In this document: piece by piece, positions 27,365-36,306 of the stretch
Layout: the number at the start of each line of letters is the position of its first letter
Numbering within the stretch: the stretch's first letter is position 1
Notes under the pieces: model-generated
What the model was told of the DNA's origin: nothing
Databases searched by the model: none
The model's input: only the letters and a program-made list of their open reading frames with translations
Made by a program: the position numbers and the translations under genes
Assembly: GCF_900115905.1 (NCBI RefSeq)
Contig: NZ_FOYD01000004.1
Coordinates: forward strand, 223,164-287,163
Direction: 5' to 3'
Origin: Halopseudomonas formosensis
GTDB lineage: Bacteria; Pseudomonadota; Gammaproteobacteria; Pseudomonadales; Pseudomonadaceae
DNA: 64,000 bases

Positions 27365-27691
27365 ATGCCCATGCTCACCCACTATTCAGACACACCGCCC
27401 ACCCGTGAGGAAGTGGATGCCCTCAAGGGGGCGGTGCTGCTCGAGTTCGGCACCAACTGGTGCGGCCACTGCCAGGCCGCCCAGCCCTATCTGGCCGAAG
27501 CCTTTGATGAGCACCCCGGTTTGCATCATATAAAGGTGGAGGATGGACCGGGCCGTAAACTCGGGCGCTCATTTCGAGTCAAGTTGTGGCCCACGCTGAT
27601 CTTTCTGCGCGACGGGCAGGAAGTGGAGCGACTGGTGCGTCCGACGGATACGGAGTCGATTCGGCGGGCGATGCTGGGACTATATTCCTAG
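27365..27691 (+). CDS. Thioredoxin-family protein
   Basis: This 108-residue cytoplasmic protein has the thioredoxin fold with active site WCGHC (32-36) and the cis-Pro region KLWPTLIF. The CGHC centre is more like a disulfide isomerase than the CGPC of classic thioredoxin. There is no signal peptide. AGGAG lies ahead of the ATG. It may be cotranscribed with rimO. The redox partner is unknown. Confidence 0.88.
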   Translation: MPMLTHYSDTPPTREEVDALKGAVLLEFGTNWCGHCQAAQPYLAEAFDEHPGLHHIKVEDGPGRKLGRSFRVKLWPTLIFLRDGQEVERLVRPTDTESIRRAMLGLYS

Positions 27692-27769
27692 TCTGAGCAC
27701 ATCATCGCTGTTTAGCTCTGCGAAGGAACTGCAATGTGGTCTCCTGGTTGTGCGTCCGTGCCAGGCCGT

Positions 27770-27870
27770 GCTGGGGTTCAGGGCTGTGCCGACACGCTGC
27801 AAGTACGTCCCTGTAAGCTCGCGGTTTTCATCCCTGAAAACCGACGGTCGGCACAACCCTGCCCCCCAGC
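27770..27870 (+). repeat. 101-bp folded repeat, copy A
   Basis: The parts in order are as follows. A 24-nt left arm (27770-27793) ends in CGAC. A conserved 27-nt segment (27794-27820) reads ACGCTGCAAGTACGTCC, C, TGTAAGCTC. One base follows, then a 22-nt core palindrome CGGTTTTCA-tccc-TGAAAACCG (27822-27843), then ACG. A 24-nt right arm (27847-27870) begins GTCG and is complementary to the left arm at 21 of 24 positions. Copy B, in inverted orientation 60 bp away, has the same segment lengths. Short frames across it are not genes. Confidence 0.85.
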
Positions 27871-27930
27871 CCGCCAACAAACTGCGAGCTGCTGGAAGCA
27901 AACCCTCAGCCCCTCGGAGTTTCCGCCGTT

Positions 27931-28031
27931 GCGTTGGGACACCCCTGATACGACCGTTTGATGACATGGATGTCATCAATGAGCTTACACGGACGTACTT
28001 GCAGCGTGTCGTAGCAGGGGTGTACCAACGC
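27931..28031 (-). repeat. 101-bp folded repeat, copy B (inverted)
   Basis: Read on the minus strand it repeats the layout of copy A exactly. A 24-nt arm (28031-28008) ends in CGAC. The 27-nt segment (28007-27981) is identical to copy A except for G at one position. One base follows, then a 22-nt core TTGATGACAT-cc-ATGTCATCAA (27979-27958), then ACG. The complementary 24-nt arm (27954-27931) matches at 22 of 24. Arm and core sequences differ from copy A, yet each pairs with itself. Confidence 0.85.
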
Positions 28032-28096
28032 AGAGGCCTGCACAGGCATACAAGCACTAATGCACTGTGGTAGCGGCGTTTTCCGGTGACAACCAC

Positions 28097-28134
28097 AAAA
28101 AAGCCCCGCACTGGTCACCCAGGCGGGGCTTTTT
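28097..28134. terminator. Bidirectional terminator downstream of acnB
   Basis: AAAAAAGCCCCGC (28097-28109) and GCGGGGCTTTTT (28123-28134) form a strong stem with T-tracts for either strand. It ends the acnB transcript 17 bp after its stop and isolates it from the repeat region. Confidence 0.9.
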
Positions 28135-28150
28135 ACCGATTACCGAGTAA

Positions 28151-30745
28151 TCAGACTTCGATTACCGGAATGCTGGCAGCAGCTTTCTGGTAGGACTCGA
28201 TCTCGTTGAAGTTCATGTAGCGATACACCTCGCCGGACATGCTGTCCAGGTCGGCGGCATAGCTCATGTATTCCTCAACGCTCGGCAGGCGGCCGAGGAT
28301 CGCAGCAACAGCGGCCAGTTCGGCGGAGGCCAGGAACACGTCGGCACCATCGCCCAGGCGGTTCGGGAAGTTCCGCGTGGAGGTGGAGACCGCAGTGGAG
28401 TTGGGCTTGATGCGAGCCTGGTTACCCATGCACAGCGAGCAGCCGGGCATTTCCATGCGGGCGCCGGCGCGGCCGTAGATGCCGTAGTAGCCTTCTTCGG
28501 TCAGCTGGTACTGATCCATGCGGGTCGGCGGAGCCAGCCACAGACGAGTCGGCAGGGAAGCCTTGCTCTTCTCCAGCAGCTTGCCGGCAGCGCGGAAGTG
28601 GCCGATGTTGGTCATGCAGGAACCGATGAATACCTCATCGATCTGGCGTCCCTGAACCTCGGACAGCAGACGGGCATCGTCGGGATCGTTCGGCGCGCAC
28701 AGGATGGGCTCCTTGATGTCGGCCAGGTCGATCTCGATAACCGCTGCGTATTCGGCGTCGGCGTCGGCTTCCAGCAGCTCCGGCTTCTCCAGCCAGGCTT
28801 CCATGGCACGGGCGCGGCGCTCCAGGGTACGGGCGTCCTGATAGCCGTTGGCGATCATCCAGCGCAGCAGGGTGATGTTGGACTTCAGGTACTCGGCGAT
28901 GGCGTCTTCCGGCAGCTTGATGGTGCAGCCGGCAGCGGAACGCTCGGCCGAGGCGTCGGACAGTTCGAATGCCTGCTCGACGGTCAGACCGGTCAGGCCT
29001 TCGATTTCGAGGATGCGGCCGGAGAAGATGTTCTTCTTGCCCTTCTTCTCGACAGTCAGCAGACCCTGCTGGATGGCGTAGTAGGGGATGGCATGGACCA
29101 GGTCACGCAGGGTGATGCCCGGGCGCATTTCGCCCTTGAAGCGCACCAGTACCGACTCCGGCATGTCCAGCGGCATGACGCCGGTGGCCGCGGCGAAGGC
29201 AACCAGACCGGAACCGGCCGGGAAGGAAATGCCCATCGGGAAACGGGTGTGGGAGTCACCACCGGTACCGACGGTGTCGGGCAGCAGCATGCGGTTCAGC
29301 CAGCTGTGGATGATGCCGTCACCCGGACGCAGCGCGACACCACCACGGTTGTGGATGAAGTCGGGCAGGGTGTGGTGGGTGTTGACGTCGATCGGCTTCG
29401 GATAGGCCGCAGTGTGGCAGAACGACTGCATGACCAGATCGGCGGAGAAGCCCAGGCAGGCCAGGTCCTTCAGCTCGTCACGGGTCATCGGGCCAGTGGT
29501 GTCCTGGGAGCCGACGGTGGTCATCTTGGGTTCGCAGTAGGTGCCGGGGCGGATGCCTTCGACGCCACAGGCGCGACCGACCATCTTCTGGGCCAGGGTG
29601 AAGCCCTTGTTGCTGTCAGCGGGGGCTTCGGGCTTGCGGAACAGGTCGGAGGAACCCAGACCCAGTTCGGCGCGGGCCTTCTCGGTCAGACCGCGACCAA
29701 TGATCAGCGGGATACGGCCGCCAGCGCGTACTTCGTCAAGCAGCACCTGGGTCTTCAGTTCGAAGGTGGTGATGACTTCGTCAGTGCCGTGCTTGCAGAC
29801 CTTGCCTTCGTAGGGGTAGACGTCGATGGCGTCGCCCATGTTCAGGTTGGTGCAGTCGAACTCGATCGGCAGGGCGCCTGCGTCTTCCATGGTGTTGTAG
29901 AAGATCGGCGCGATCTTGGTGCCGAAGCAGAAACCACCGGCGCGCTTGTTCGGCACGTAGGGGATGTCGTCACCGAAGAACCACAGGACCGAGTTGGTGG
30001 CGGACTTACGGGAAGAACCGGTACCGACAACGTCACCGACGTAGGCAACCGGCAGGCCCTTGGCCTTCATTTCCTCGATCTGCTTGAGCGGACCGATAAC
30101 GCCGGGCTCGACCGGCTCGATGCCGTCACGGGGCATCTTCAGCATGGCCAGGGCGTGCAGCGGGATGTCCGGACGCGACCAGGCATCGGGGGCCGGGGAC
30201 AGGTCGTCGGTGTTGGTTTCACCGGGCACCTTGAACACGGTCAGGCTGATTTTTTCCGGAACGGCGGGCTTGGCAGTGAACCACTCGCCGGCGGCCCAGG
30301 ACTCCAGAACGGCCTTGGCGTGCGGGTTGCCTTTCTTGGCGCGCTCGGCAACGTCGTGGAAGGCGTCAAACATCAGCAGGGTGTGCTTGAGCTGCTCGGC
30401 GGCAGTGGCTGCCAGCTCTTCGTTATCCAGCAGTTCGACCAGAGTGGCGATGTTGTAACCACCCTGCATTGTGCCCAGCAGTTCCACGGCGCGGACTTTG
30501 TCCAGCAGCGGGGAGGTGGCTTCACCCTTGGCTACCGCGGACAGGAAGGCGGCTTTGACGTAGGCAGCTTCATCCACTCCCGGGGGTACGCGGTTGGTAA
30601 GCAGATCAAGCAGGAATTCTTCTTCACCGGCAGGCGGGTTTTTCAGGAGCTCTACCAGACCAGCGGTTTGTTCGGCATTAAGCGGCTGAGGCACGACGCC
30701 TTGGGCGGCGCGTTCTTCAACGTGTTTGCGATAGGCTTCAAGCAC
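28151..30745 (-). CDS. acnB: Aconitate hydratase B
   Basis: The 864-residue enzyme interconverts citrate and isocitrate in the TCA cycle and may cleave the 2-methylcitrate-cycle intermediate. It has the AcnB-specific N-terminal HEAT-like and swivel domains ([14 protein letters not shown], then [20 protein letters not shown]). The 4Fe-4S ligands are in [10 protein letters not shown] and CSLCMGNQ. The start is GTG 30745 with GAGG at proper spacing; an ATG five codons upstream overlaps that site. A perfect palindrome lies 22-40 bases upstream in the leader. It is monocistronic with a strong terminator. Confidence 0.95.
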   Translation of the reverse strand: MLEAYRKHVEERAAQGVVPQPLNAEQTAGLVELLKNPPAGEEEFLLDLLTNRVPPGVDEAAYVKAAFLSAVAKGEATSPLLDKVRAVELLGTMQGGYNIATLVELLDNEELAATAAEQLKHTLLMFDAFHDVAERAKKGNPHAKAVLESWAAGEWFTAKPAVPEKISLTVFKVPGETNTDDLSPAPDAWSRPDIPLHALAMLKMPRDGIEPVEPGVIGPLKQIEEMKAKGLPVAYVGDVVGTGSSRKSATNSVLWFFGDDIPYVPNKRAGGFCFGTKIAPIFYNTMEDAGALPIEFDCTNLNMGDAIDVYPYEGKVCKHGTDEVITTFELKTQVLLDEVRAGGRIPLIIGRGLTEKARAELGLGSSDLFRKPEAPADSNKGFTLAQKMVGRACGVEGIRPGTYCEPKMTTVGSQDTTGPMTRDELKDLACLGFSADLVMQSFCHTAAYPKPIDVNTHHTLPDFIHNRGGVALRPGDGIIHSWLNRMLLPDTVGTGGDSHTRFPMGISFPAGSGLVAFAAATGVMPLDMPESVLVRFKGEMRPGITLRDLVHAIPYYAIQQGLLTVEKKGKKNIFSGRILEIEGLTGLTVEQAFELSDASAERSAAGCTIKLPEDAIAEYLKSNITLLRWMIANGYQDARTLERRARAMEAWLEKPELLEADADAEYAAVIEIDLADIKEPILCAPNDPDDARLLSEVQGRQIDEVFIGSCMTNIGHFRAAGKLLEKSKASLPTRLWLAPPTRMDQYQLTEEGYYGIYGRAGARMEMPGCSLCMGNQARIKPNSTAVSTSTRNFPNRLGDGADVFLASAELAAVAAILGRLPSVEEYMSYAADLDSMSGEVYRYMNFNEIESYQKAAASIPVIEV

Positions 30746-30766
30746 AATAATTACCCTCATCAGTCT

Positions 30767-30785
30767 GTTCCGTTGGTAACGGAAC
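30767..30785 (-). promoter_or_regulatory. Palindrome in the acnB leader
   Basis: GTTCCGTT (30767-30774) and AACGGAAC (30778-30785) are perfect eight-base arms around GGT. The element ends 21 bases before the acnB GTG, so it would form a hairpin next to the ribosome site or bind a dimeric repressor. Confidence 0.55.
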
Positions 30786-30964
30786 GGTCATCCTCACGGA
30801 CCCAGGATGCCGGAAATAGGGATGGGTGCAAGCGCAGGCCCGATCTGGTGAGGGGCAACCCGATAACTGGGGTAACAGAAAGTGGGTCGCGGGCAAACGC
30901 CTGTACACAGCACTCACGGCGGCCCCGGATTCTACAGGAACGGGAAGCTAAAGTTAAGCAGCAA

Positions 30965-30984
30965 CCCCGCCGTCTCCGGCGGGG
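30965..30984 (-). terminator. Hairpin after the universal stress protein gene
   Basis: CCCCGCCG (30965-30972) and CGGCGGGG (30977-30984) form an eight-base stem with a TCTC loop, eight bases after the stop of the stress-protein gene. The T-run beyond is weak. Confidence 0.6.
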
Positions 30985-30991
30985 TGACAGG

Positions 30992-31852
30992 TTATTTTTC
31001 CACCAGGTCCTGCAGGTGATCGATCATGTCGTCGGGCTTGAGAACCAGCACGTCCCCGCTGAGCTGGTCCAGAACCACTTCGGCGGTGTTGCCGATCAGG
31101 GCGCCGGAGATGCCGGTGCGGGCAACGGTACCGATGACGGTGACGCAGGCACCGATCTGCGCAGCTACCCTGGGGATCAGCACATCCGCCGGGCCTTCAT
31201 CGATATGGGTGCGGCTCTCGGGAATTTCGTACTCGGTGATATAGCGCCGGGCCTTCTCCATGTAGATTTCCAGTATGGTCTCGCGCAGCTGGTAGATCGG
31301 GTTGGCCGCAGAGAGCATGGGGGCCGGATGGGCGCTGAGCAGGTGCAGTTCGCCGCTGGTCATGCGGGCGATATCGGCCGCATGACGGACGATGGCATCG
31401 CGCAGTCCCTGATGCTGATCATCGTGGCCGCCCAGATCAACTGCCGCCAGCACCTTGCCGTGCATCCACAAGGCGCTGCCCTTGGCCAGCAGTACCGGGG
31501 CAGGGCAGTAGCGCAGCAGTTTCCAGTCCTCGGGCGTGAGCAGGGCCTTCTTCAGGGGATTGTCCGGGGTGTGCTGCTTGATCACCAGGCCGCAGCCCTC
31601 GGTCAGCAGGGTGCGGATGATGGTGTCGGTCAGGTTCGATTGCCAGGTCTGGGTGTACCTCGCCTTGATGCCGGCGGTGTCCAGACTTTCGCAGAGTTCA
31701 TCGAGCATGTCAGAGTAGTCGCGCCGGTTCTCGCAGACCAGCAGGTGCAGCTCCGCGCCGAGATAGCCGGCCAGCAGGCGTGACCTGACCAGTGCTACGT
31801 TGTCCTCCCTGCTCGGGTCGAGTACCACCAGAATACGCTTGATCGATTGCAT
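30992..31852 (-). CDS. Universal stress protein with two Usp domains (UspE-like)
   Basis: The 286-residue protein holds two tandem Usp domains (about 1-145 and 150-285), each beginning with a hydrophobic strand as in KRILVVLDPS. The second ends with the nucleotide-binding pattern VIGTVARTGISGALIGNTAE. Tandem Usp proteins act in stress survival, motility or adhesion in E. coli. The ATG at 31852 has AGGGAG upstream; the frame is open to 31930. It is divergent from miaE. Confidence 0.88.
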   Translation of the reverse strand: MQSIKRILVVLDPSREDNVALVRSRLLAGYLGAELHLLVCENRRDYSDMLDELCESLDTAGIKARYTQTWQSNLTDTIIRTLLTEGCGLVIKQHTPDNPLKKALLTPEDWKLLRYCPAPVLLAKGSALWMHGKVLAAVDLGGHDDQHQGLRDAIVRHAADIARMTSGELHLLSAHPAPMLSAANPIYQLRETILEIYMEKARRYITEYEIPESRTHIDEGPADVLIPRVAAQIGACVTVIGTVARTGISGALIGNTAEVVLDQLSGDVLVLKPDDMIDHLQDLVEK

Positions 31853-32006
31853 GACATCTCCCTCTTGGACCTGACTGCATCTTCTAACAATGTAGCTGCT
31901 TTTTACGTTTCCGATGTTGACGCCGGGCAATGCTTGCGCGTTTCTGCAGACCGGCCCGGGAATACGTATAATCCCCGCACTCTGTTTGCCACCCTATGCG
32001 AAGACC

Positions 32007-32639
32007 ATGACACTGCCCGCTGACCTGCTTGCCTTTCTTGCCTGCCCCACCCCGGATGCCTGGGTTGAACAGGCATTGCAGCACCCCGAGGAGTTGCTGA
32101 TCGACCATGCCAACTGTGAGAAGAAGGCTGCGTCGACCGCCCTCAATCTCATGTTCCGCTACATAGACAAACCTGAGCTGTTGCAGAAGATGTCCCGGCT
32201 GGCCCGGGAGGAGTTGCGTCACTTCGAGCAGGTGACGGCACTGATGCACAAGCGCGGTGTGGCCTATCGGGGCCTGTCCGCCAGTCATTACGCGCAACGG
32301 CTGCGCCAGCATGTACGCACCGTGGAGCCCGGCCGCCTGGTGGATACCCTGATCGTCGGTGCCTTCATCGAGGCGCGGTCCTGCGAGCGCTTTGCCAGAC
32401 TGGCTCCGCATCTTGATCCGGAACTGGGGGATTTCTACCGCTCCCTGCTCAAGTCCGAAGCCCGGCACTATCAGGACTACCTGAAACTGGCCCGGGCCTA
32501 CGCCGATGGCCCCATAGATGAGCGGGTTGCTTTTTTTGCCGAGGTCGAGGCCGCCGCGGTGGTGGAGGATGACCGGGAGTTCCGCTTCCACAGTGGGGCA
32601 CCCGCAGCAGCGCCGGCTATACTGGCCAGCGGTTCATGA
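32007..32639 (+). CDS. miaE: tRNA-(ms2io6A)-hydroxylase MiaE
   Basis: The 210-residue diiron enzyme hydroxylates the isopentenyl group of ms2i6A37 in tRNA. Expected iron ligands are visible: Glu38, Glu69-x-x-His72 (EELRHFE), Glu122 and Glu151-x-x-His154 (EARHYQD), within a ferritin-like helical bundle. The start is ATG 32007; the ribosome site is weak. Its end overlaps an ATG of the next gene by four bases, but that gene has a better start 21 bases on. Confidence 0.92.
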   Translation: MTLPADLLAFLACPTPDAWVEQALQHPEELLIDHANCEKKAASTALNLMFRYIDKPELLQKMSRLAREELRHFEQVTALMHKRGVAYRGLSASHYAQRLRQHVRTVEPGRLVDTLIVGAFIEARSCERFARLAPHLDPELGDFYRSLLKSEARHYQDYLKLARAYADGPIDERVAFFAEVEAAAVVEDDREFRFHSGAPAAAPAILASGS

Positions 32640-32656
32640 GATCAGGGAGCAAGGGG

Positions 32657-33490
32657 ATGGCAGGACTGCGTATCTGGCCGCGCACCGCCGCACTGGCAGT
32701 GGTGCTGGCAAGCGGCGTTGCTCACGGCGCGGGCGGTGTCTGCGAGCGCATCGTGATTACCGGCAATCCCGACTACCCGCCGCTGCTGTGGGTGAATCCG
32801 GATGACCCGGGGCGGTTGGTCGGGGCGGCCGTGGAGCTGCTGGAAAAGGCGCTGGAACCCGCTGGCATCCATGTCGATGCGCTGAACGTGGGAGGTTGGA
32901 GCCAGGCCCAGCAGGAGGTGCGCAGTGGCCGGGTGGATGTGCTGGCCGGTGCCTTTCTGACACCGGAACGGCTGGGGGAGATGGACTACGTCTACCCGCC
33001 GTTCATGGAGATTCCCAGTGTGGTCTTCGTGCGCCGGGGCGAGGCCTTTCCCTACAGTGGCTGGGATGACCTGCGCAGTCGTCGGGGCGTGTCCCTGTCC
33101 GGAAGCAGCTTCGGAGCCGCCTTCGATACCTACGCGGCGGATCATCTGGAGTTGCGCTCGGTGCCCGGCATCGAGCAGGCCTTTTCCCTGCTGCTTGATG
33201 GTCAGGTGGATTACCTGATCCATGAGCGCCATCAGGGGCTGGCGCTGGCGGCTCAGCGCAATGTGCTGGATCAGCTGGATATCCTGGAGGGCTCGCTGAT
33301 CAACGAGCAGCTTCACTACGGTATTTCCCACCACTCGGCGTGCAACTCGCCAACCCTGCGCGCGGCCCTTGCCCGGGGACTCTACGATCTGGTCCGCCAG
33401 GGTGAGCCGCGTCGCTTGCTCGAGCGATATCGGGATCTCTGGGCCGGGCAGTTCGCCCCGGCGCCGGAAGCGGAACCGCCCCTGGAATAG
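32657..33490 (+). CDS. Periplasmic amino-acid-type solute-binding protein
   Basis: The 277-residue precursor has a signal peptide (about 1-24, ending near VAHGAG) and a type II periplasmic binding fold (SBP_bac_3). Typical segments are NPDYPPLLWVNP at the start and GRVDVLAGAFLTPERLGEMDYVYPPF. No ABC permease or ATPase gene is adjacent, so it may work as an orphan binding or sensor protein. I chose ATG 32657 because AGGGAG lies seven bases upstream. The frame opens at 32636, overlapping the miaE stop. Confidence 0.82.
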   Translation: MAGLRIWPRTAALAVVLASGVAHGAGGVCERIVITGNPDYPPLLWVNPDDPGRLVGAAVELLEKALEPAGIHVDALNVGGWSQAQQEVRSGRVDVLAGAFLTPERLGEMDYVYPPFMEIPSVVFVRRGEAFPYSGWDDLRSRRGVSLSGSSFGAAFDTYAADHLELRSVPGIEQAFSLLLDGQVDYLIHERHQGLALAAQRNVLDQLDILEGSLINEQLHYGISHHSACNSPTLRAALARGLYDLVRQGEPRRLLERYRDLWAGQFAPAPEAEPPLE

Positions 33491-33499
33491 GGGCGGTTC
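33473..33499. terminator. Hairpin between convergent binding-protein and LysR genes
   Basis: GAACCGCCCC (33473-33482) and GGGGCGGTTC (33490-33499) form a perfect ten-base stem whose loop holds most of the TAG stop. There is no T-tract on either strand, so it may act with Rho or as mRNA protection. Confidence 0.5.
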
Positions 33500-33516
33500 G
33501 TCGGGAGGGCGCCTGC

Positions 33517-34452
33517 TCAGGCTTCGGCCTCGCGCTCCTTGGCCATCTTGCGTTCCAGCTGCTGGGACAACTCTATGATCTGCTCGCGCATCCAGCGGTT
33601 GGCAGGGTCCTGGTCCGTGCTCTCGTGCCAGAACAGGTGGGTCTGGATCGGCGGAATATCATCGATCGGCAGCTCCACCCAGTGCAGATTGTGTCGGCGG
33701 GCAAAGCGCTCGTTGACCGTCATCACCATGTCGGTGGACTCCAGCACCAGGGGCGCCATCTGGTAGTGCTGTGAGCGCAGCATCACCCGGCGCTGTATAC
33801 CCATCTTGCCCAGGGCCAGATCCACATGGCCGAGACCGTTGCGGCGGCTGGAGATATGGATGTGCGACTGCGCCAGATAATCATCCAGGGTGATGCGCTC
33901 CTTGCTGGCCAGCGGATGGCCCTTGCGCATGATGCACACGTAGCGATCCTCGAACAGGCGTACATGGCGTACCTGCGGGTCGGTGTTCAGCGGGGCATCG
34001 ATGGCGAAGTCCAGGCGGCCGGCTGCCAGTTCCTTGGTGGTTTCGCGGCGGCGGGTGAGGAAGCTGTCCACATTGATATTGGGTGCCAGGCGCCGGATGC
34101 GTGCGGCCAGATGCGGCAGTATCACCGCCTCGGTGAGGTCGGTCATGCTGATGCGGTAGGTCTTGTTCGCTTCGCTGGGGTTGAAGCTGCGGCTTTCCTG
34201 CACCGAGACCCGCAGCAGCTGCAAGGCCTGACGGACGGGAGTGATGATGTTCTGGGCCATGGGCGTGGGCACCATGCCCTGGGCAGTACGTACGAACAGC
34301 GGGTCATTGAAAGTGTCCCGCAGGCGTGCCAGGGCGTTGCTCACCGCCGGCTGGGTAATGCCGACGATCTGTCCGGCACGGGTGAGATTCGCCTCGGTAT
34401 AGATGGCGTCAAATACAATGAACAGGTTCAGATCCACTTTACTGAGGTTCAT
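33517..34452 (-). CDS. LysR-family transcriptional regulator
   Basis: The 311-residue protein has the LysR winged helix-turn-helix (about 6-66, ANLTRAGQIVGITQPAVSNA) and a periplasmic-binding-type effector domain. The MNLSKVDLNLFIVFDAIY start resembles the LeuO/NodD-like branch. It is divergent from an acyl-CoA dehydrogenase gene across 169 bp with repeated TGTTTATA and CTTATAAGC-type elements, so it probably controls that gene. The effector is unknown. Confidence 0.92.
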   Translation of the reverse strand: MNLSKVDLNLFIVFDAIYTEANLTRAGQIVGITQPAVSNALARLRDTFNDPLFVRTAQGMVPTPMAQNIITPVRQALQLLRVSVQESRSFNPSEANKTYRISMTDLTEAVILPHLAARIRRLAPNINVDSFLTRRRETTKELAAGRLDFAIDAPLNTDPQVRHVRLFEDRYVCIMRKGHPLASKERITLDDYLAQSHIHISSRRNGLGHVDLALGKMGIQRRVMLRSQHYQMAPLVLESTDMVMTVNERFARRHNLHWVELPIDDIPPIQTHLFWHESTDQDPANRWMREQIIELSQQLERKMAKEREAEA

Positions 34453-34473
34453 CGCAGTATCCTTCGTATGGCT

Positions 34474-34528
34474 TGTTTATAGGCTCTTATAAGCGCGGCG
34501 CTGCATATATTGCTTATGAATGTTTATA
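34474..34528. promoter_or_regulatory. Repeats in the LysR / acyl-CoA dehydrogenase intergenic region
   Basis: TGTTTATA occurs twice (34474-34481 and 34521-34528). CTTATAAGC (34486-34494) faces GCTTATGA (34512-34519) as a near inverted repeat. The spacing and AT-rich dyads fit LysR binding sites between the two divergent starts. Confidence 0.5.
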
Positions 34529-34621
34529 CACGCTGAAAATAGGTTAGATAAATTCGCCGGCCTCATCTACCTTTTTTCCACACCAGTTACACATGAACAA
34601 CAAATCAGCAAGGTGGCTAGC

Positions 34622-35830
34622 ATGGATTTCGGTTATTCCCCCAAGGTCAAAGAGTTACGCGAGCGCGTGGATGCCTTCATGCAGGAACACGTGTTTCCTG
34701 CGGAGGCGATTTTTCACAAGCAGGTAAGCGAGGGTGATCGCTGGCAGCCGACAGCCATTGTCGAGGAGCTCAAGGTCAAGGCGCGGGCCGCCGGGCTGTG
34801 GAACCTGTTCCTGCCGGAGTCCGAGCTGGGCGCCGGTCTGACCAACCTCGAATACGCTCCGCTGGCCGAACTCATGGGCCGCTCCGGCCTGGCCTCGGAA
34901 GCCTTCAACTGCAGCGCGCCGGATACCGGCAACATGGAAGTGCTGGTGCGCTACGGTACGCAGGAGCAGAAGGATCAATGGCTCAAGCCGCTGCTGGAGG
35001 GTGAGATTCGCTCCTGCTTCGGCATGACCGAGCCGGGAGTGGCCTCGTCTGACGCCACCAACATGCAGGCCAACGCCCGCCGCGAGGGCGACGAGTGGGT
35101 TATCAACGGTCGCAAGTGGTGGACCTCCGGCGCCTGTGATCCCCGTTGCAAGATCATGATCTTCATGGGGCTGACCAACCCGGATGCGCCGCGCCATCAG
35201 CAGCATTCCATGATCCTGGTGCCCATGGATACCCCCGGCGTCAAGGTGATCCGCCCGCTGCCGGTGTTCGGTTACGACGATGCGCCCCATGGGCATGCCG
35301 AGGTGGTGCTGGAGAACGTGCGGGTGCCCTACAGCAACGTGCTGCTGGGTGAGGGCAGGGGGTTCGAGATTGCCCAGGGACGCCTCGGGCCGGGTCGTAT
35401 CCACCACTGCATGCGTTCGATCGGCGCTGCTGAACGCGCCTTGGAGCTGATGTGCAAGCGCTCGCTGGAGCGCGAGGCCTTCGGTCGCAAGCTGGCGCAT
35501 CTGGGTGGCAACATCGACCTGATCGCCCAGTCCCGCATCGAGATCAACCAGGCGCGTCTGCTGACCCTGAACGCCGCCTACATGATGGATACCGTGGGTA
35601 ACAAGGTGGCCAAGAGCGAGATTGCGCAGATCAAGGTGGTGGCGCCGAACGTGGCCCTGCGCGTGATCGACCGGGCGATCCAGATGCACGGCGGCGCCGG
35701 CGTGTCGGACGACACCCCGCTGGCGCACATGTATGCCATGCAGCGGACCCTGCGCCTGGCCGACGGTCCGGACGAAGTGCATCGTGCATCGATCGGCAAG
35801 CTGGAGCTGGGTAAGTACATGTCCCGCTGA
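34622..35830 (+). CDS. Acyl-CoA dehydrogenase (ACAD10/11-like)
   Basis: The 402-residue flavoenzyme has the three ACAD domains. FAD- and substrate-contacting segments are [17 protein letters not shown] and [14 protein letters not shown]. Near the end ADGPDEVH replaces the YEGT-type catalytic-Glu motif, as in ACAD10/11 and FadE36-like members. It oxidises acyl-CoA and passes electrons to ETF; etfB and etfD lie at the right of this window. ATG 34622 is preceded by AAGGTGG. The gene is divergent from LysR and ends at a terminator. Confidence 0.92.
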   Translation: MDFGYSPKVKELRERVDAFMQEHVFPAEAIFHKQVSEGDRWQPTAIVEELKVKARAAGLWNLFLPESELGAGLTNLEYAPLAELMGRSGLASEAFNCSAPDTGNMEVLVRYGTQEQKDQWLKPLLEGEIRSCFGMTEPGVASSDATNMQANARREGDEWVINGRKWWTSGACDPRCKIMIFMGLTNPDAPRHQQHSMILVPMDTPGVKVIRPLPVFGYDDAPHGHAEVVLENVRVPYSNVLLGEGRGFEIAQGRLGPGRIHHCMRSIGAAERALELMCKRSLEREAFGRKLAHLGGNIDLIAQSRIEINQARLLTLNAAYMMDTVGNKVAKSEIAQIKVVAPNVALRVIDRAIQMHGGAGVSDDTPLAHMYAMQRTLRLADGPDEVHRASIGKLELGKYMSR

Positions 35831-35847
35831 TCGGCGGGCATGACAAG

Positions 35848-35884
35848 GACCGGGTCAGGCAGCCATGCCTGGTCCGGTCTTTTT
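35848..35884 (+). terminator. Terminator after the acyl-CoA dehydrogenase gene
   Basis: GACCGG...AGGCA (35848-35861) pairs with TGCCT...CCGGTC (about 35866-35879) apart from two inner positions, followed by TTTTT. It is a good intrinsic terminator for the plus strand. Confidence 0.8.
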
Positions 35885-35972
35885 CATTTTCGCTGGTACG
35901 GGTGGGGTGACCTGATGGCCAGCAATGCCCCCACGGGAGGACCGTGGCGGGGCTGGTCGGGGACGCTGCGAA

Positions 35973-36191
35973 TCAGCGGGCGCGGTAGGTGATACGACCC
36001 TTGGTCAGGTCGTAGGGGGTCAGCTCAACACGTACCTTGTCGCCGGTCAGGATGCGGATGTAGTTCTTGCGCATCTTGCCTGAAATGTGGGCAGTTACCA
36101 CGTGGCCGTTCTCCAGTTCAACGCGGAACATGGTGTTGGGCAGCGTATCAATGATAGTGCCTTCCATTTCAATACTGTCTTCTTTCGCCAT
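35973..36191 (-). CDS. infA: Translation initiation factor IF-1
   Basis: The 72-residue product begins [19 protein letters not shown] and is the single OB-fold S1-like domain of IF-1 ([19 protein letters not shown]). It binds the ribosomal A site during initiation. ATG 36191 gives the exact family length; the upstream extension to 36293 has no support. It lies downstream of aat and bpt on the same strand, the usual Pseudomonas order, separated from bpt by 115 bp that can hold its own promoter. Confidence 0.97.
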   Translation of the reverse strand: MAKEDSIEMEGTIIDTLPNTMFRVELENGHVVTAHISGKMRKNYIRILTGDKVRVELTPYDLTKGRITYRAR

Positions 36192-36306
36192 TAAGCAAAG
36201 GCCTCTCAATCTGTTGCCGTGCGGGACATCAGGATGAGTCTCGCAAAAAAGGTGAGCAATTGTGCCTGAAAAGCGGGCAACAGCCAAGACCACAGGGAAA
36301 GTTGGG

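Noticed and set aside
27770..28031. Integron attC sites
   Set aside because: The asymmetric folded layout recalls attC, but the GTTRRRY / RYYYAAC ends are absent and no integrase gene is seen.
27680..28118. Several short frames in the gap before acnB
   Set aside because: They run across the two folded repeats, change frame between copies and lack ribosome sites.
28598..31783. A 1061-codon open frame on the plus strand across acnB and the stress-protein gene
   Set aside because: It is a shadow of acnB and the universal stress protein read on the other strand; the true genes have clear motifs and ribosome sites, and the frame has a composition unlike real proteins.
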